Positions 1 to 6,351 of a DNA stretch of 8,044 bases are shown piece by piece (the stretch's first letter is position 1; every line of letters begins with the position of its first letter). A model generated the notes under the pieces. That model had not been told where the DNA came from. It was given only the letters and a program-made list of their open reading frames with translations, and ran no database searches. This stretch comes from Croceicoccus sp. GTDB taxonomy: Bacteria > Pseudomonadota > Alphaproteobacteria > Sphingomonadales > Sphingomonadaceae. The position numbers and the translations under genes are program-made. The stretch covers positions 1-8,044 of the forward strand of contig JAPYSD010000139.1 of NCBI GenBank assembly GCA_029936705.1, read 5' to 3'.

Positions 1-2
1 TC

Positions 3-140
3 GCAGGACTGCTGATCACCGCGACGGTCGAGGATCTTGTGCCCGAGGCCGACCAGCCGGGTGCCCCGCGCCGCATTTCCAGCCCTGCCTTTGCAATCGG
101 CTTCGTCCTGCTGCTGCTGATGTCGGCCTATCTGGGCTGA
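3..140 (+). CDS. ZIP-family metal transporter, C-terminal fragment
   Basis: This is the 3' end of a gene that begins left of the window; 45 codons and a TGA stop are visible. The fragment reads AGLLITATVEDLVPEADQPG, a short basic stretch (PRR), then a hydrophobic segment of about 18 residues ending MSAYLG. A T(V/I)EDLVPEA-like motif followed by a last transmembrane helix at the very C-terminus resembles the end of bacterial ZIP (zinc/divalent cation) transporters, which sit in the inner membrane. The assignment rests on this tail only, without the metal-binding helices, so another multi-pass membrane protein is possible. It is co-directional with the SDR gene downstream but 135 bp away, so a shared transcript is uncertain. 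Confidence 0.6.
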   Translation, partial: AGLLITATVEDLVPEADQPGAPRRISSPAFAIGFVLLLLMSAYLG

Positions 141-186
141 ACTGGACCCCGAGGGGCCGGCTTAGACGAACCCCCAACGCCTCGCC

Positions 187-200
187 CGGTGTCGGCACCG
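187..200. repeat. GC-rich inverted repeat between transporter and SDR gene
   Basis: CGGTG (187-191) and CACCG (196-200) form a 5-bp stem with a TCGG loop, 46 bp after the transporter stop. It could help end transporter transcription, but no T-tract follows, so this is only a candidate structure. Confidence 0.25.
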
Positions 201-228
201 CCCTGCCCTGCCGGCCCCGCCTCGTCCC

Positions 229-253
229 GGACCAAGACGGAGCCGCGCTCGTT
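229..253 (+). promoter_or_regulatory. EcfG-type (general stress) promoter-like element upstream of the SDR gene
   Basis: GGACC (229-233), 16 bp, CGTT (250-253). The alphaproteobacterial EcfG/SigT consensus is GGAAC-N16/17-CGTT, so there is one mismatch in the -35 and none in the -10. The -10 ends 22 bp before the ATG, placing a start site just upstream of the Shine-Dalgarno. Its credibility comes mainly from two matching elements before ku and otsA. Confidence 0.4.
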
Positions 254-275
254 GAACTGGTAAAAGGAGACTTCC

Positions 276-1127
276 ATGACCCAGACAACCGAAATGATCC
301 ACGAAGACAATCTTCCCGGCCACGAATCGGCGCTGGACCGCAAACCGCAATGGCAGCCGCACTTTCCCGGATCGGGGCGGGTGAAGGGCAAGGTCGCAAT
401 CGTCACCGGGGCGGACAGCGGCATCGGGCGCGCCGTCGCCGCGCTGTATGCGCGCGAGGGTGCGAAGGTGGCGATCGTCTACCTGCTCGAGGATGACGAC
501 GCGGAAAAGACCCGCTCCATCGTCGAAAACGAAGGCAGCGAGGCGATCTGCATCAAGGCGGACATCGGATCTCAGAAAATGTGCGAGCGCATTGCGGAGC
601 AGGTTCTGGAGCGTTTCGGCGCGATCGACATATTGGTGAACAACGCGGGCGAACAGCATCCCGACGACGATATCACCGACATTACCGAGGAACAGCTGCG
701 CCGCACGTTCCAGACGAACATCTTCGGCATGTTCTTCATGACGCAGGCCGTGCGCCCGCACCTGAAGGCCGGGTCGGCCATCGTCAATTGCACCAGCGTG
801 ACGATGTACAAGGGCAGCTCCTCGCTCCTCGACTACAGTTCGACCAAGGGCGCGATCACGGCCTTCACCCGCTCGCTGAGCGAGAACCTTGTCGGTGACG
901 GCATTCGGGTGAACGCGGTCGCTCCGGGGCCGATCTGGACCCCGCTCAACCCCTGCGGCGGCGCGGACGAGGAAAAACTGAAGCACTTTGGCGAGGGAAC
1001 ACCGATGGGCCGTCCGGGCGAACCGAACGAGGTCGCCCCCGCGTTCCTGTTCCTGGCCTGCGAGGATTCCAGCTATATGAGCGGGCAGGTGCTGCACCCG
1101 AACGGCGGGATCATCGTCAACGGGTAA
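276..1127 (+). CDS. SDR-family oxidoreductase (YghA / general stress protein 39 type)
   Basis: A 283-residue classical-type short-chain dehydrogenase/reductase with an extra N-terminal arm of about 37 residues, a feature of the subgroup containing E. coli YghA and B. subtilis general stress protein 39. Visible motifs: nucleotide-binding TGADSGIG (44-51), NNAG (122-125), and the catalytic set N148, S174, Y187 and K191 (YSSTK). The PMGRPGEP segment and a C-terminal SGQVLHPNGG are typical of the family. It should be a soluble NAD(P)H-dependent enzyme acting on an aldehyde, alcohol or sugar-type substrate; the substrate cannot be read from sequence. The start is supported by an AAAGGAG Shine-Dalgarno ending 8 bp upstream. 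A candidate general-stress promoter lies just upstream. Its end faces that of ligD with a 13-bp gap. Confidence 0.92.
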   Translation: MTQTTEMIHEDNLPGHESALDRKPQWQPHFPGSGRVKGKVAIVTGADSGIGRAVAALYAREGAKVAIVYLLEDDDAEKTRSIVENEGSEAICIKADIGSQKMCERIAEQVLERFGAIDILVNNAGEQHPDDDITDITEEQLRRTFQTNIFGMFFMTQAVRPHLKAGSAIVNCTSVTMYKGSSSLLDYSSTKGAITAFTRSLSENLVGDGIRVNAVAPGPIWTPLNPCGGADEEKLKHFGEGTPMGRPGEPNEVAPAFLFLACEDSSYMSGQVLHPNGGIIVNG

Positions 1128-1140
1128 GCCGCTCTGCGAG

Positions 1141-3669
1141 CTAGATATCGGGCAAGGCCTGGTCGGCGAACCCCCAGCCGGCCAGGGTCTTGCCCGACGC
1201 GCGTTTCAGCAGTTCGTCCGCGTCGCCGATGGTCCAGCGGTGGGCGTTGTCGATGCCTTTCAGCTCGTCCCAGCCGATGGGGGCGGCCACGGGGGCACCG
1301 CTGCGCGCCCTCGCCGAATAGGGCAGAACCGCGGTGCTGCCGCGCTGGTTGCGCAGCCAGTCGATAAAGATTCTGCCCTTGCGCTTCGCCTTGCTCATGG
1401 TCGCGGTGAAGCGGTCAGGCTCCGCCACGCTCAGCGCCTCGGCAAAGCGGCGGGAGAAGTCCTTATGCACGGCCCAGTCGTGCCCCGGGTTCAGCGGCAC
1501 GACGACATGCACGCCCTTTCCCCCCGACAGCATCGCGAAGCTGATCAGCCCGATGTCCGCCAGCCGCGCGCGAATGTCCTGCGCCGCCGACTTGACCGCG
1601 CCAAAGTCCAGCCCCTCGTCCGGGTCGAGGTCGAAGATCATCCTGTCGGGCGCCTCGACATCGTCGGTCCGGCTGGCCCAACCGTGAAATTCGATCGTTC
1701 CCATCTGCACGCATTGCAGGATGCCGCGTGCATCGTCGACATACAGGTAATCCTCCGTCCCGCCGTCCTTCTCCGCGATGGGCACATGGTGCACGCCGTC
1801 TCCGAAACCGCCGCTGTCGTGTTTCTGGAAGAAGCACTTCTTCGCCCGCCCCTGCGGACAGCGGACAAGGCTGACGGGGCGCCGGGCGGCGAACGGCAGC
1901 ATGATGCCCGCGACCGCCTCGTAATAATCGGCAAGTTCGCCCTTGGTCTGGCCGGAATCGGGGAAGACCACGCGGTCGCGGCTGGATATCTTGACCTCGG
2001 CGCTGGGTGACGGGGTCCTGGACGGTTTTTCGGGCGTGACGTCGCCTGCGTCCTTGTCGGACCGCAGGCCCAGGAAGCTGCCGTGCCGGACGTTGCCGTC
2101 CGCGGTGAATTCGGCGAAGGCGATCTCGGCGACCAGTTTGGGCGTGACCCAGGTGACGCCCCTGCTCGACGGCTTGTCCACCTCGGCGGGCGGGGTCTTG
2201 CGCTCCAGCCGCTTCGTCTTCGCGGCCAGCATGTCGAGATCGTCGCCGGAAAAGCCGGTGCCGACATTGCCCTTGTAGACGAGCCCGTCACCCTCGTTCT
2301 GCGCCAGCAGCAGCGAGGCGAAGGGGCGGCCCCTGGCGCTGCTCTTCTTCCAGCCGATGATGACGAATTCCTGCCGCCGCGTGCACTTGATCTTCAGCCA
2401 GCCCTTGCTGCGCGCGTGGCGATAGGGCGCGTCGATCTTCTTCGAGATGATACCTTCCTGCCCCGCCTTGCACATCGCGCCGTAAAGCTTCTCGCCCGCT
2501 CCGATGACGTGATCGGCAACATGGACCGGTGGCCCTGCGTCCTTGAGCAGCGCCTCCAGCCGTTCCTTGCGCTCGATATTGGTCAGCTTTCCCAGGTCCT
2601 CCCCGTTCAGCTCCAGCAGGTCGAAGGCGTGAAACTGCAGCCTGTCGTCCGCGCCCTGCGATCCGTGCCCGCGTTTCAGCACCTGCTGCAGGGTCGAGAA
2701 ATCGGGATTGCCCTTGCTGTCGGCGGCGACGATCTCGCCATCGATCAGGCAGGGCGGCAGGTCCAGTTCGCGCAGCACGGCGACAAGCGGCCCGAACTTG
2801 TCGGTCCAGTCCTTGCCGCTTCGCGTATAGACCCGCACGTCGTCGCCCTTGGCGGCGATCATCGCGCGATAGCCGTCGAACTTGATCTCGTGCATCCAGC
2901 CGTTGCCTGCCGGGACATCGCCGACCAGCGTGGCCAACTGCGGCTTGCGAAATCCGGGCAGCTTCGCATCGGACTTTGCAGCGCTTTTGCGGGACGGCTT
3001 GGTCTTTGCCGAATTGCGCTTCGATGCCTTCGCCATTTCGGCCTTGAACGCATCGCCGCTCTTGTCCTCCAGCGAGTATTCGCCCTGCTTGTCCGCCTCG
3101 ATCTCTGCCATCGAGCGGCCGGTCAGCACGCTGGTCAGTTCGCGGTCGACAAGCGCGTCGCCCTCCTCTGCAAATTCGTCGTCCAGCTTGCGCAGCAGCC
3201 AGTTCTCCCGCTTTTCTCCCGGCTTTTTCTTCAGCCTTATCAACAGCCATTCGCCCTTCATCCGCTCGCCCTGCAGGATGAAGTGGAGATGCCCCTTCTC
3301 GATGTCCTTCGCGCTCTTGCCCTTGATCGGTGCCCAGGTGCCGCGGTCCCACAGCATTACGGTGCCGCCGCCATATTCGTCCTTGGGTATCGTACCCTCG
3401 AACGTGCCGTAGGAAATCGGGTGATCCTCGGTCCTGACGGCCAGCCGCTTGATGTCGGTATCGGGCGATGGCCCCTTGGTGACGGCCCAGCTCTTGTACA
3501 CGCCGTCCATTTCCAGCCGCAGGTCCCAGTGCAGCCGCGTCGCATCGTGTTTCTGCACCACGAATTTCGCGTCGGTGCCCGCCTTGGCCGCTTCACCGCG
3601 CGGTTCGGGGGTCTTCGCGAAGTCACGCTTGGCGTTGTATTCGGCAAGAAGGTCAGATTTGCTGGTCAT
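1141..3669 (-). CDS. ligD: Multifunctional NHEJ DNA ligase LigD (phosphoesterase-ligase-polymerase)
   Basis: An 842-residue ATP-dependent DNA ligase that trims, fills and seals double-strand breaks with Ku. Domain order is PE-LIG-POL, as in Pseudomonas aeruginosa and unlike the POL-first mycobacterial enzyme. The 3'-phosphoesterase domain (about 35-165) has H41, H47, D49, R51 and H83, matching the P. aeruginosa active site offset by one. A Lys/Ser-rich linker (about 203-236) leads to the ligase, with nucleotidyl-transfer motif EIKFDGYR (K263), DGEIV (E312), EGIISKK (405-411) and WLKIK (424-428), then an OB fold to about 545. The primase-like polymerase (about 558-835) has catalytic D680 and D682 (DLDPD), SGGKGVH (715-721) and D770 (FIDWLRN). 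All expected residues are present. The ATG at 3669 has AGGGA 5 bp upstream; an in-frame TTG 12 codons earlier is less likely. The start overlaps the upstream membrane-protein gene by 17 nt, so this is the last gene of the ku operon. Confidence 0.97.
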   Translation of the reverse strand: MTSKSDLLAEYNAKRDFAKTPEPRGEAAKAGTDAKFVVQKHDATRLHWDLRLEMDGVYKSWAVTKGPSPDTDIKRLAVRTEDHPISYGTFEGTIPKDEYGGGTVMLWDRGTWAPIKGKSAKDIEKGHLHFILQGERMKGEWLLIRLKKKPGEKRENWLLRKLDDEFAEEGDALVDRELTSVLTGRSMAEIEADKQGEYSLEDKSGDAFKAEMAKASKRNSAKTKPSRKSAAKSDAKLPGFRKPQLATLVGDVPAGNGWMHEIKFDGYRAMIAAKGDDVRVYTRSGKDWTDKFGPLVAVLRELDLPPCLIDGEIVAADSKGNPDFSTLQQVLKRGHGSQGADDRLQFHAFDLLELNGEDLGKLTNIERKERLEALLKDAGPPVHVADHVIGAGEKLYGAMCKAGQEGIISKKIDAPYRHARSKGWLKIKCTRRQEFVIIGWKKSSARGRPFASLLLAQNEGDGLVYKGNVGTGFSGDDLDMLAAKTKRLERKTPPAEVDKPSSRGVTWVTPKLVAEIAFAEFTADGNVRHGSFLGLRSDKDAGDVTPEKPSRTPSPSAEVKISSRDRVVFPDSGQTKGELADYYEAVAGIMLPFAARRPVSLVRCPQGRAKKCFFQKHDSGGFGDGVHHVPIAEKDGGTEDYLYVDDARGILQCVQMGTIEFHGWASRTDDVEAPDRMIFDLDPDEGLDFGAVKSAAQDIRARLADIGLISFAMLSGGKGVHVVVPLNPGHDWAVHKDFSRRFAEALSVAEPDRFTATMSKAKRKGRIFIDWLRNQRGSTAVLPYSARARSGAPVAAPIGWDELKGIDNAHRWTIGDADELLKRASGKTLAGWGFADQALPDI

Positions 3670-4147
3670 CGTTTTCCCTGCCCAGTCTGCGTTCGTCGCG
3701 GCCAAACCATCCCTCTACCACCCGCAGCAACGTGATCATGGCGGTGCTGGCGATGGTCAGGACGGCGACCAGCGGCCATTGCGCGGCGCCGCATGCGATG
3801 CCCAAAATCGTCGCGAGCCACAGATGCGCCGCGGTCGTCAGATTGTGCACGCGGCCCTTGCTGAACACGATCAGCCCGGCGCCGATGATACCGATGAAGG
3901 CGCCCGCCGCCTCGAACACGCGCAGCGGATCCATGCGCGGTCCGTCAAGCTGGTGGTAAAGCGCCATGACGGACACGACGGTTGCCGCCGCCGATACGCA
4001 GATCAACCCGTGGGTGCGCATGCCCGCCGCATGCCCCCGCCATTCGCGGTCCAGCCCCAGCAGCAGCCCAAGGACTGCAGCCACGCCCAGACGGGCGATC
4101 ATGTCCCAACCCATCCAGTGAAGGGGCGTAGCGGCGTTCAGCTCCAT
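3653..4147 (-). CDS. MgtC/SapB-family small membrane protein
   Basis: A 164-residue protein with about five hydrophobic segments (roughly 16-32, 46-64, 78-95, 105-121, 124-141). It carries MgtC/SapB hallmarks: GLDREWRGHAAGMRTHG (31-47), with D33, R34, E35, R44 and T45, then GIIGAGLI (86-93) and LTTAAHLW (103-110). Classical MgtC has an added soluble C-terminal domain of about 80-90 residues; here only a charged tail follows the last helix, so this is the short membrane-only form. MgtC itself inhibits F-type ATP synthase and supports growth at low Mg2+, but many family members have unknown roles and none should be assumed here. The start follows the ku stop by 4 nt (TGAagccATG) with a weak ribosome site, suggesting translational coupling to ku; the stop overlaps the ligD start by 17 nt. 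Confidence 0.88.
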   Translation of the reverse strand: MELNAATPLHWMGWDMIARLGVAAVLGLLLGLDREWRGHAAGMRTHGLICVSAAATVVSVMALYHQLDGPRMDPLRVFEAAGAFIGIIGAGLIVFSKGRVHNLTTAAHLWLATILGIACGAAQWPLVAVLTIASTAMITLLRVVEGWFGRDERRLGRENDDQQI

Positions 4148-4151
4148 GGCT

Positions 4152-5030
4152 TCAGGCCGATTTCTTCTTTGCGCTGGCGGACTTGGTGGACGTCTTGCGC
4201 TTGGCCGCAGTCTTGCCCGCCGACTTGCCCTGCGGCTTTTCGCCATCGACCGATTTCTTCAGCGCGGCCATCAGGTCGATCACGTTCGATCCGTCCGCCT
4301 CGGCAGGCTCGTCGACATCTTCCAGGATTTTGCCCCCGCCCTTCGCCTTCGCCTTCTTGTCGATCAGCTTGCGCAGCGCCTCGACATAGCGGTTCTCGAA
4401 CTCCGACGCATCGAACGGGGCGGATTTCTTCTCGATCAGGCTGGTGGCAAGGTCGAGCAGCTCCTTGTCCGGCTTGTCGGCGCCGATCTCGGTAAAGAAC
4501 GACTGCCCCTTGCGCACCTCGTCCGCATAGCGCAGCGTTTCCAGCAGCAGCCCCTTGCCGCAGGGTTTCAGCGCGACCAGCTTTTCCTGCCCGCGCACGG
4601 ACAGCTGGCCCAGCCCGATCTTCCCCGCCTGCCGCAGTGCGTCGCGCAATACGATGAAGGCTTCCTCGGCAAGATCGTCGGCGGGCGCGACGTAATAGGG
4701 TTTCTCGAAATAAAGGGGGTCGATCTCGCAGGCGTCGACGAACTGGACCAGTTCCAGCGTACGCTTGCTCTCGATCTTGACGGCCTCGATCTCCTCCTCG
4801 TCGAGGATGACGTAATTGCCCTTCGAGACTTCGTACCCCTTGACGATCTCGTCCCGGTCGATCGGGCCGATGCCCTGCACCACCTTTTCATAGCTGATGC
4901 GCTTGCCGCTGGGTTCGTGGATCTGGTTGAAGCTGATCTTCGCCCCGGTCTTCGTCGCCGAATAGATCTCCACCGGTATGCTGACCAGCGCCAGCCTGAT
5001 CTGCCCCTGCCAATATGCCCTTGCCGCCAT
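4152..5030 (-). CDS. ku: Bacterial Ku DNA end-binding protein
   Basis: A 292-residue prokaryotic Ku. It forms a ring-shaped homodimer on double-strand break ends and recruits LigD. The N-terminus (ARAYWQGQIRLALVSIPVEI, residues 3-22) is the family signature, followed by the Ku beta-barrel/bridge core to about residue 215 (for example ISFNQIH 32-38, YFEKPYYVAP 107-116, KGLLLETLRYADEV 159-172). The segment SNVIDLMAALKKS (248-260) is the C-terminal helix region linked to LigD binding in this family. A Lys/Ala/Ser-rich tail follows (about 262-292). The ATG at 5030 is chosen because family homology begins exactly there and AGGGG (minus strand, 5043-5039) lies 8 bp upstream; the reading frame stays open further upstream but carries no Ku-like sequence. 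First gene of a ku-mgtC-like-ligD operon, divergent from pyrC. Confidence 0.97.
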   Translation of the reverse strand: MAARAYWQGQIRLALVSIPVEIYSATKTGAKISFNQIHEPSGKRISYEKVVQGIGPIDRDEIVKGYEVSKGNYVILDEEEIEAVKIESKRTLELVQFVDACEIDPLYFEKPYYVAPADDLAEEAFIVLRDALRQAGKIGLGQLSVRGQEKLVALKPCGKGLLLETLRYADEVRKGQSFFTEIGADKPDKELLDLATSLIEKKSAPFDASEFENRYVEALRKLIDKKAKAKGGGKILEDVDEPAEADGSNVIDLMAALKKSVDGEKPQGKSAGKTAAKRKTSTKSASAKKKSA

Positions 5031-5055
5031 GCCGCTTTCCCCTTTCAGCAATGCA

Positions 5056-5080
5056 ATCGCCAGCAGTGCCCATGGGTTCC
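5056..5080 (-). promoter_or_regulatory. EcfG-type (general stress) promoter-like element upstream of ku
   Basis: On the minus strand GGAAC (5080-5076) is followed by 16 bp and CGAT (5059-5056). The -35 is a perfect match to the EcfG consensus and the -10 has one mismatch (CGAT for CGTT). With a 17-bp spacer the -10 would read GATT instead. It ends 25 bp before the ku ATG, much like the elements before the SDR gene and otsA. Ku/LigD genes are known members of general-stress regulons in some alphaproteobacteria (for example RpoE2-dependent ku in Sinorhizobium). Confidence 0.42.
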
Positions 5081-5100
5081 TTGAACGGCGTTCGACGCCG
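5076..5100. repeat. Phased GTTC/GAAC/GTTC array with adjacent 6-bp inverted repeat
   Basis: GTTC (5076-5079), GAAC (5083-5086) and GTTC (5090-5093) recur every 7 bp with 3-bp spacers, giving two overlapping dyads. The right part also forms CGGCGT-TCG-ACGCCG (5086-5100). The block lies in the ku/pyrC divergent region and overlaps the proposed -35 of ku, a position suited to an operator. No regulator is identified. Confidence 0.35.
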
Positions 5101-5208
5101 GATGACGCGGCCCCCTCTTTCTTTGGGCGGATCGACCGAGGCGGCAAGGTCTGGCCTGCGCGCAACTGGATATCGACGGGGCTGGCGCAAATGGCTAGGG
5201 CGTGCGGC

Positions 5209-6246
5209 ATGACGAACCAGATCACCATTCGCCGCCCCGACGACTGGCACGTACACCTGCGCGATGGCGCGATGCTGAACGCGGTCGCCGCCTATACCGC
5301 GCGGCAGTTCGGGCGGGCGATCGTCATGCCCAATCTCTCGCCTCCCGTCACCACGGTACAGGCGGCAGAGGCCTATCGCGCGCGGATCATGGACGCGGTG
5401 CCGCAGGGGATGGACTTCACCCCGCTGATGACCTGCTACCTCACCGACGGGGCCGACCCTGCCGAGATCGAACGCGGTTTCCAGACCGGCGTGTTCACCG
5501 CGTGCAAGCTTTACCCCGCCAACGCCACGACCAATTCGGCGCATGGCGTGACCGACATCCGCAAGCTGACCGATGTGCTGGAAACAATGCAGCGCATCGG
5601 CATGCCGCTACTGATTCATGGCGAGGTGACGGATGGCGACGTCGACATCTTCGACCGCGAGGCCGTGTTCATCGAACGCACGCTTGCCCCGCTGGTGCGC
5701 GATTTTCCGGCGCTGAAGATCGTGCTGGAGCATATCACGACTGCCGATGCGGTCGAATTCGTCGAAGCCAGCGGTCCGCAAGTCGCGGCGACGATCACGC
5801 CGCAGCACATGATCATCAACCGCAACGCGATCTTTGCGGGCGGCATCCGGCCGCACAACTATTGCCTGCCCATCGCCAAGCGCGAACGGCACCGGCTGGC
5901 GGTGCGCGGGGCCGGCGTTTCGGGCTCGGCGAAGTTCTTCCTTGGCACGGACAGCGCTCCGCATGAGATCGACCGCAAGGAAAGCGCCTGCGGCTGCGCG
6001 GGTATCTTCAACGCGCCCTATGCGATCGAGACCTATGCCCAGGTGTTCGAGGAGGAAGACGCCCTCGACAAGCTGGAGGCATTCGCCTCGCTGAGCGGTC
6101 CCGCCTTTTACGGACTGCCGATGAACGAGGGCACGGTGACGCTGGAGCGGGCCGACCATCCGGTGCCCGCAACGCTGGGCGAAGGCGAGACCTGCGTCGT
6201 GCCTTTCCACGCGGGCGAAACGCTGCGCTGGAAGCTGGCCGAATAG
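5209..6246 (+). CDS. pyrC: Dihydroorotase, E. coli PyrC type
   Basis: A 345-residue zinc amidohydrolase catalysing the interconversion of N-carbamoyl-L-aspartate and dihydroorotate, the third step of pyrimidine synthesis, in the cytoplasm. The length matches the short E. coli-type PyrC (348). Metal and catalytic residues are all visible: WHVHLRD (H14, H16), the carboxylated lysine in CKLYPANATTNS (K100), LIHGE (H137), LEHITT (H175) and GTDSAPH (D248), each offset by two from E. coli numbering (H16, H18, K102, H139, H177, D250). The start at 5209 is preferred because homology begins there and TAGGG (5196-5200) sits 8 bp upstream; in-frame ATGs at 5191 and 4978 would add unconserved sequence. 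It stands alone, divergent from ku, and 105 bp before otsA with a hairpin between, so it is probably its own transcription unit. Confidence 0.96.
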   Translation: MTNQITIRRPDDWHVHLRDGAMLNAVAAYTARQFGRAIVMPNLSPPVTTVQAAEAYRARIMDAVPQGMDFTPLMTCYLTDGADPAEIERGFQTGVFTACKLYPANATTNSAHGVTDIRKLTDVLETMQRIGMPLLIHGEVTDGDVDIFDREAVFIERTLAPLVRDFPALKIVLEHITTADAVEFVEASGPQVAATITPQHMIINRNAIFAGGIRPHNYCLPIAKRERHRLAVRGAGVSGSAKFFLGTDSAPHEIDRKESACGCAGIFNAPYAIETYAQVFEEEDALDKLEAFASLSGPAFYGLPMNEGTVTLERADHPVPATLGEGETCVVPFHAGETLRWKLAE

Positions 6247-6263
6247 CCGGAAATCGGCAGATT

Positions 6264-6283
6264 ACCGGGCATTTTCGCCCGGT
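6264..6283 (+). terminator. Hairpin after pyrC, candidate terminator
   Basis: A perfect 7-bp stem ACCGGGC (6264-6270) / GCCCGGT (6277-6283) with loop ATTTTC starts 17 bp after the pyrC stop. No run of T follows on the + strand, so it is not a textbook intrinsic terminator, though position and stem strength suit transcription ending or mRNA 3' protection. Confidence 0.45.
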
Positions 6284-6305
6284 TCATGACAATTGCAGGA
6301 AGTTC

Positions 6306-6330
6306 GAAACCTTCACCCACCGCAGCCGTT
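6306..6330 (+). promoter_or_regulatory. EcfG-type (general stress) promoter-like element upstream of otsA
   Basis: GAAAC (6306-6310), 16 bp, CGTT (6327-6330): one mismatch to GGAAC in the -35, perfect -10. It ends 21 bp before the otsA ATG, leaving a short leader that contains the AAGGTG ribosome site at 6341-6346. Trehalose synthesis genes are common general-stress targets. Confidence 0.38.
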
Positions 6331-6351
6331 AGGCAAGCGAAAGGTGAACCA

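Noticed and set aside
147..156. CCCC-GA-GGGG dyad just after the transporter stop as a terminator
   Set aside because: The loop is too short for the full stem, leaving about 3 bp, and no T-tract follows.
162..1097. Long open frame (311 codons) on the - strand opposite the SDR gene
   Set aside because: Antisense shadow of a conserved SDR, with low-complexity Arg/Asp/Gly/Val content, no convincing ribosome site and no family resemblance.
1131..1141. GCTC-TGC-GAGC hairpin between SDR and ligD as a bidirectional terminator
   Set aside because: Only a 4-bp stem, without flanking A or T tracts on either side.
2288..3352. Open frame (354 codons) on the - strand inside ligD in another frame
   Set aside because: Arg/Gly/Ala-rich alternative frame of ligD, whose real frame has every catalytic motif intact; no sign of a frameshift.
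2083..3735. Long open frame (550 codons) on the + strand opposite ligD
   Set aside because: It is antisense to a fully conserved LigD and its translation is Arg/Leu/Ala-rich without any recognisable domain; long antisense frames are expected in G+C-rich codon-biased DNA.
4146..5084. Open frame (312 codons) on the + strand opposite ku
   Set aside because: Antisense shadow of ku, Leu/Asp/Arg-rich with no recognisable motif.
5076..5104. Possible SOS (LexA) box in front of ku
   Set aside because: The alphaproteobacterial LexA site is GTTC-N7-GTTC (or GAAC-N7-GAAC). The two GTTC copies here are 10 bp apart, and neither GTTC nor GAAC has a partner at N7.
4978..5208. Upstream in-frame starts extending pyrC by up to 77 codons
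   Set aside because: The extension is antisense to ku and its control region, is not PyrC-like, and the ATG at 5209 has both a ribosome site and the homology boundary.
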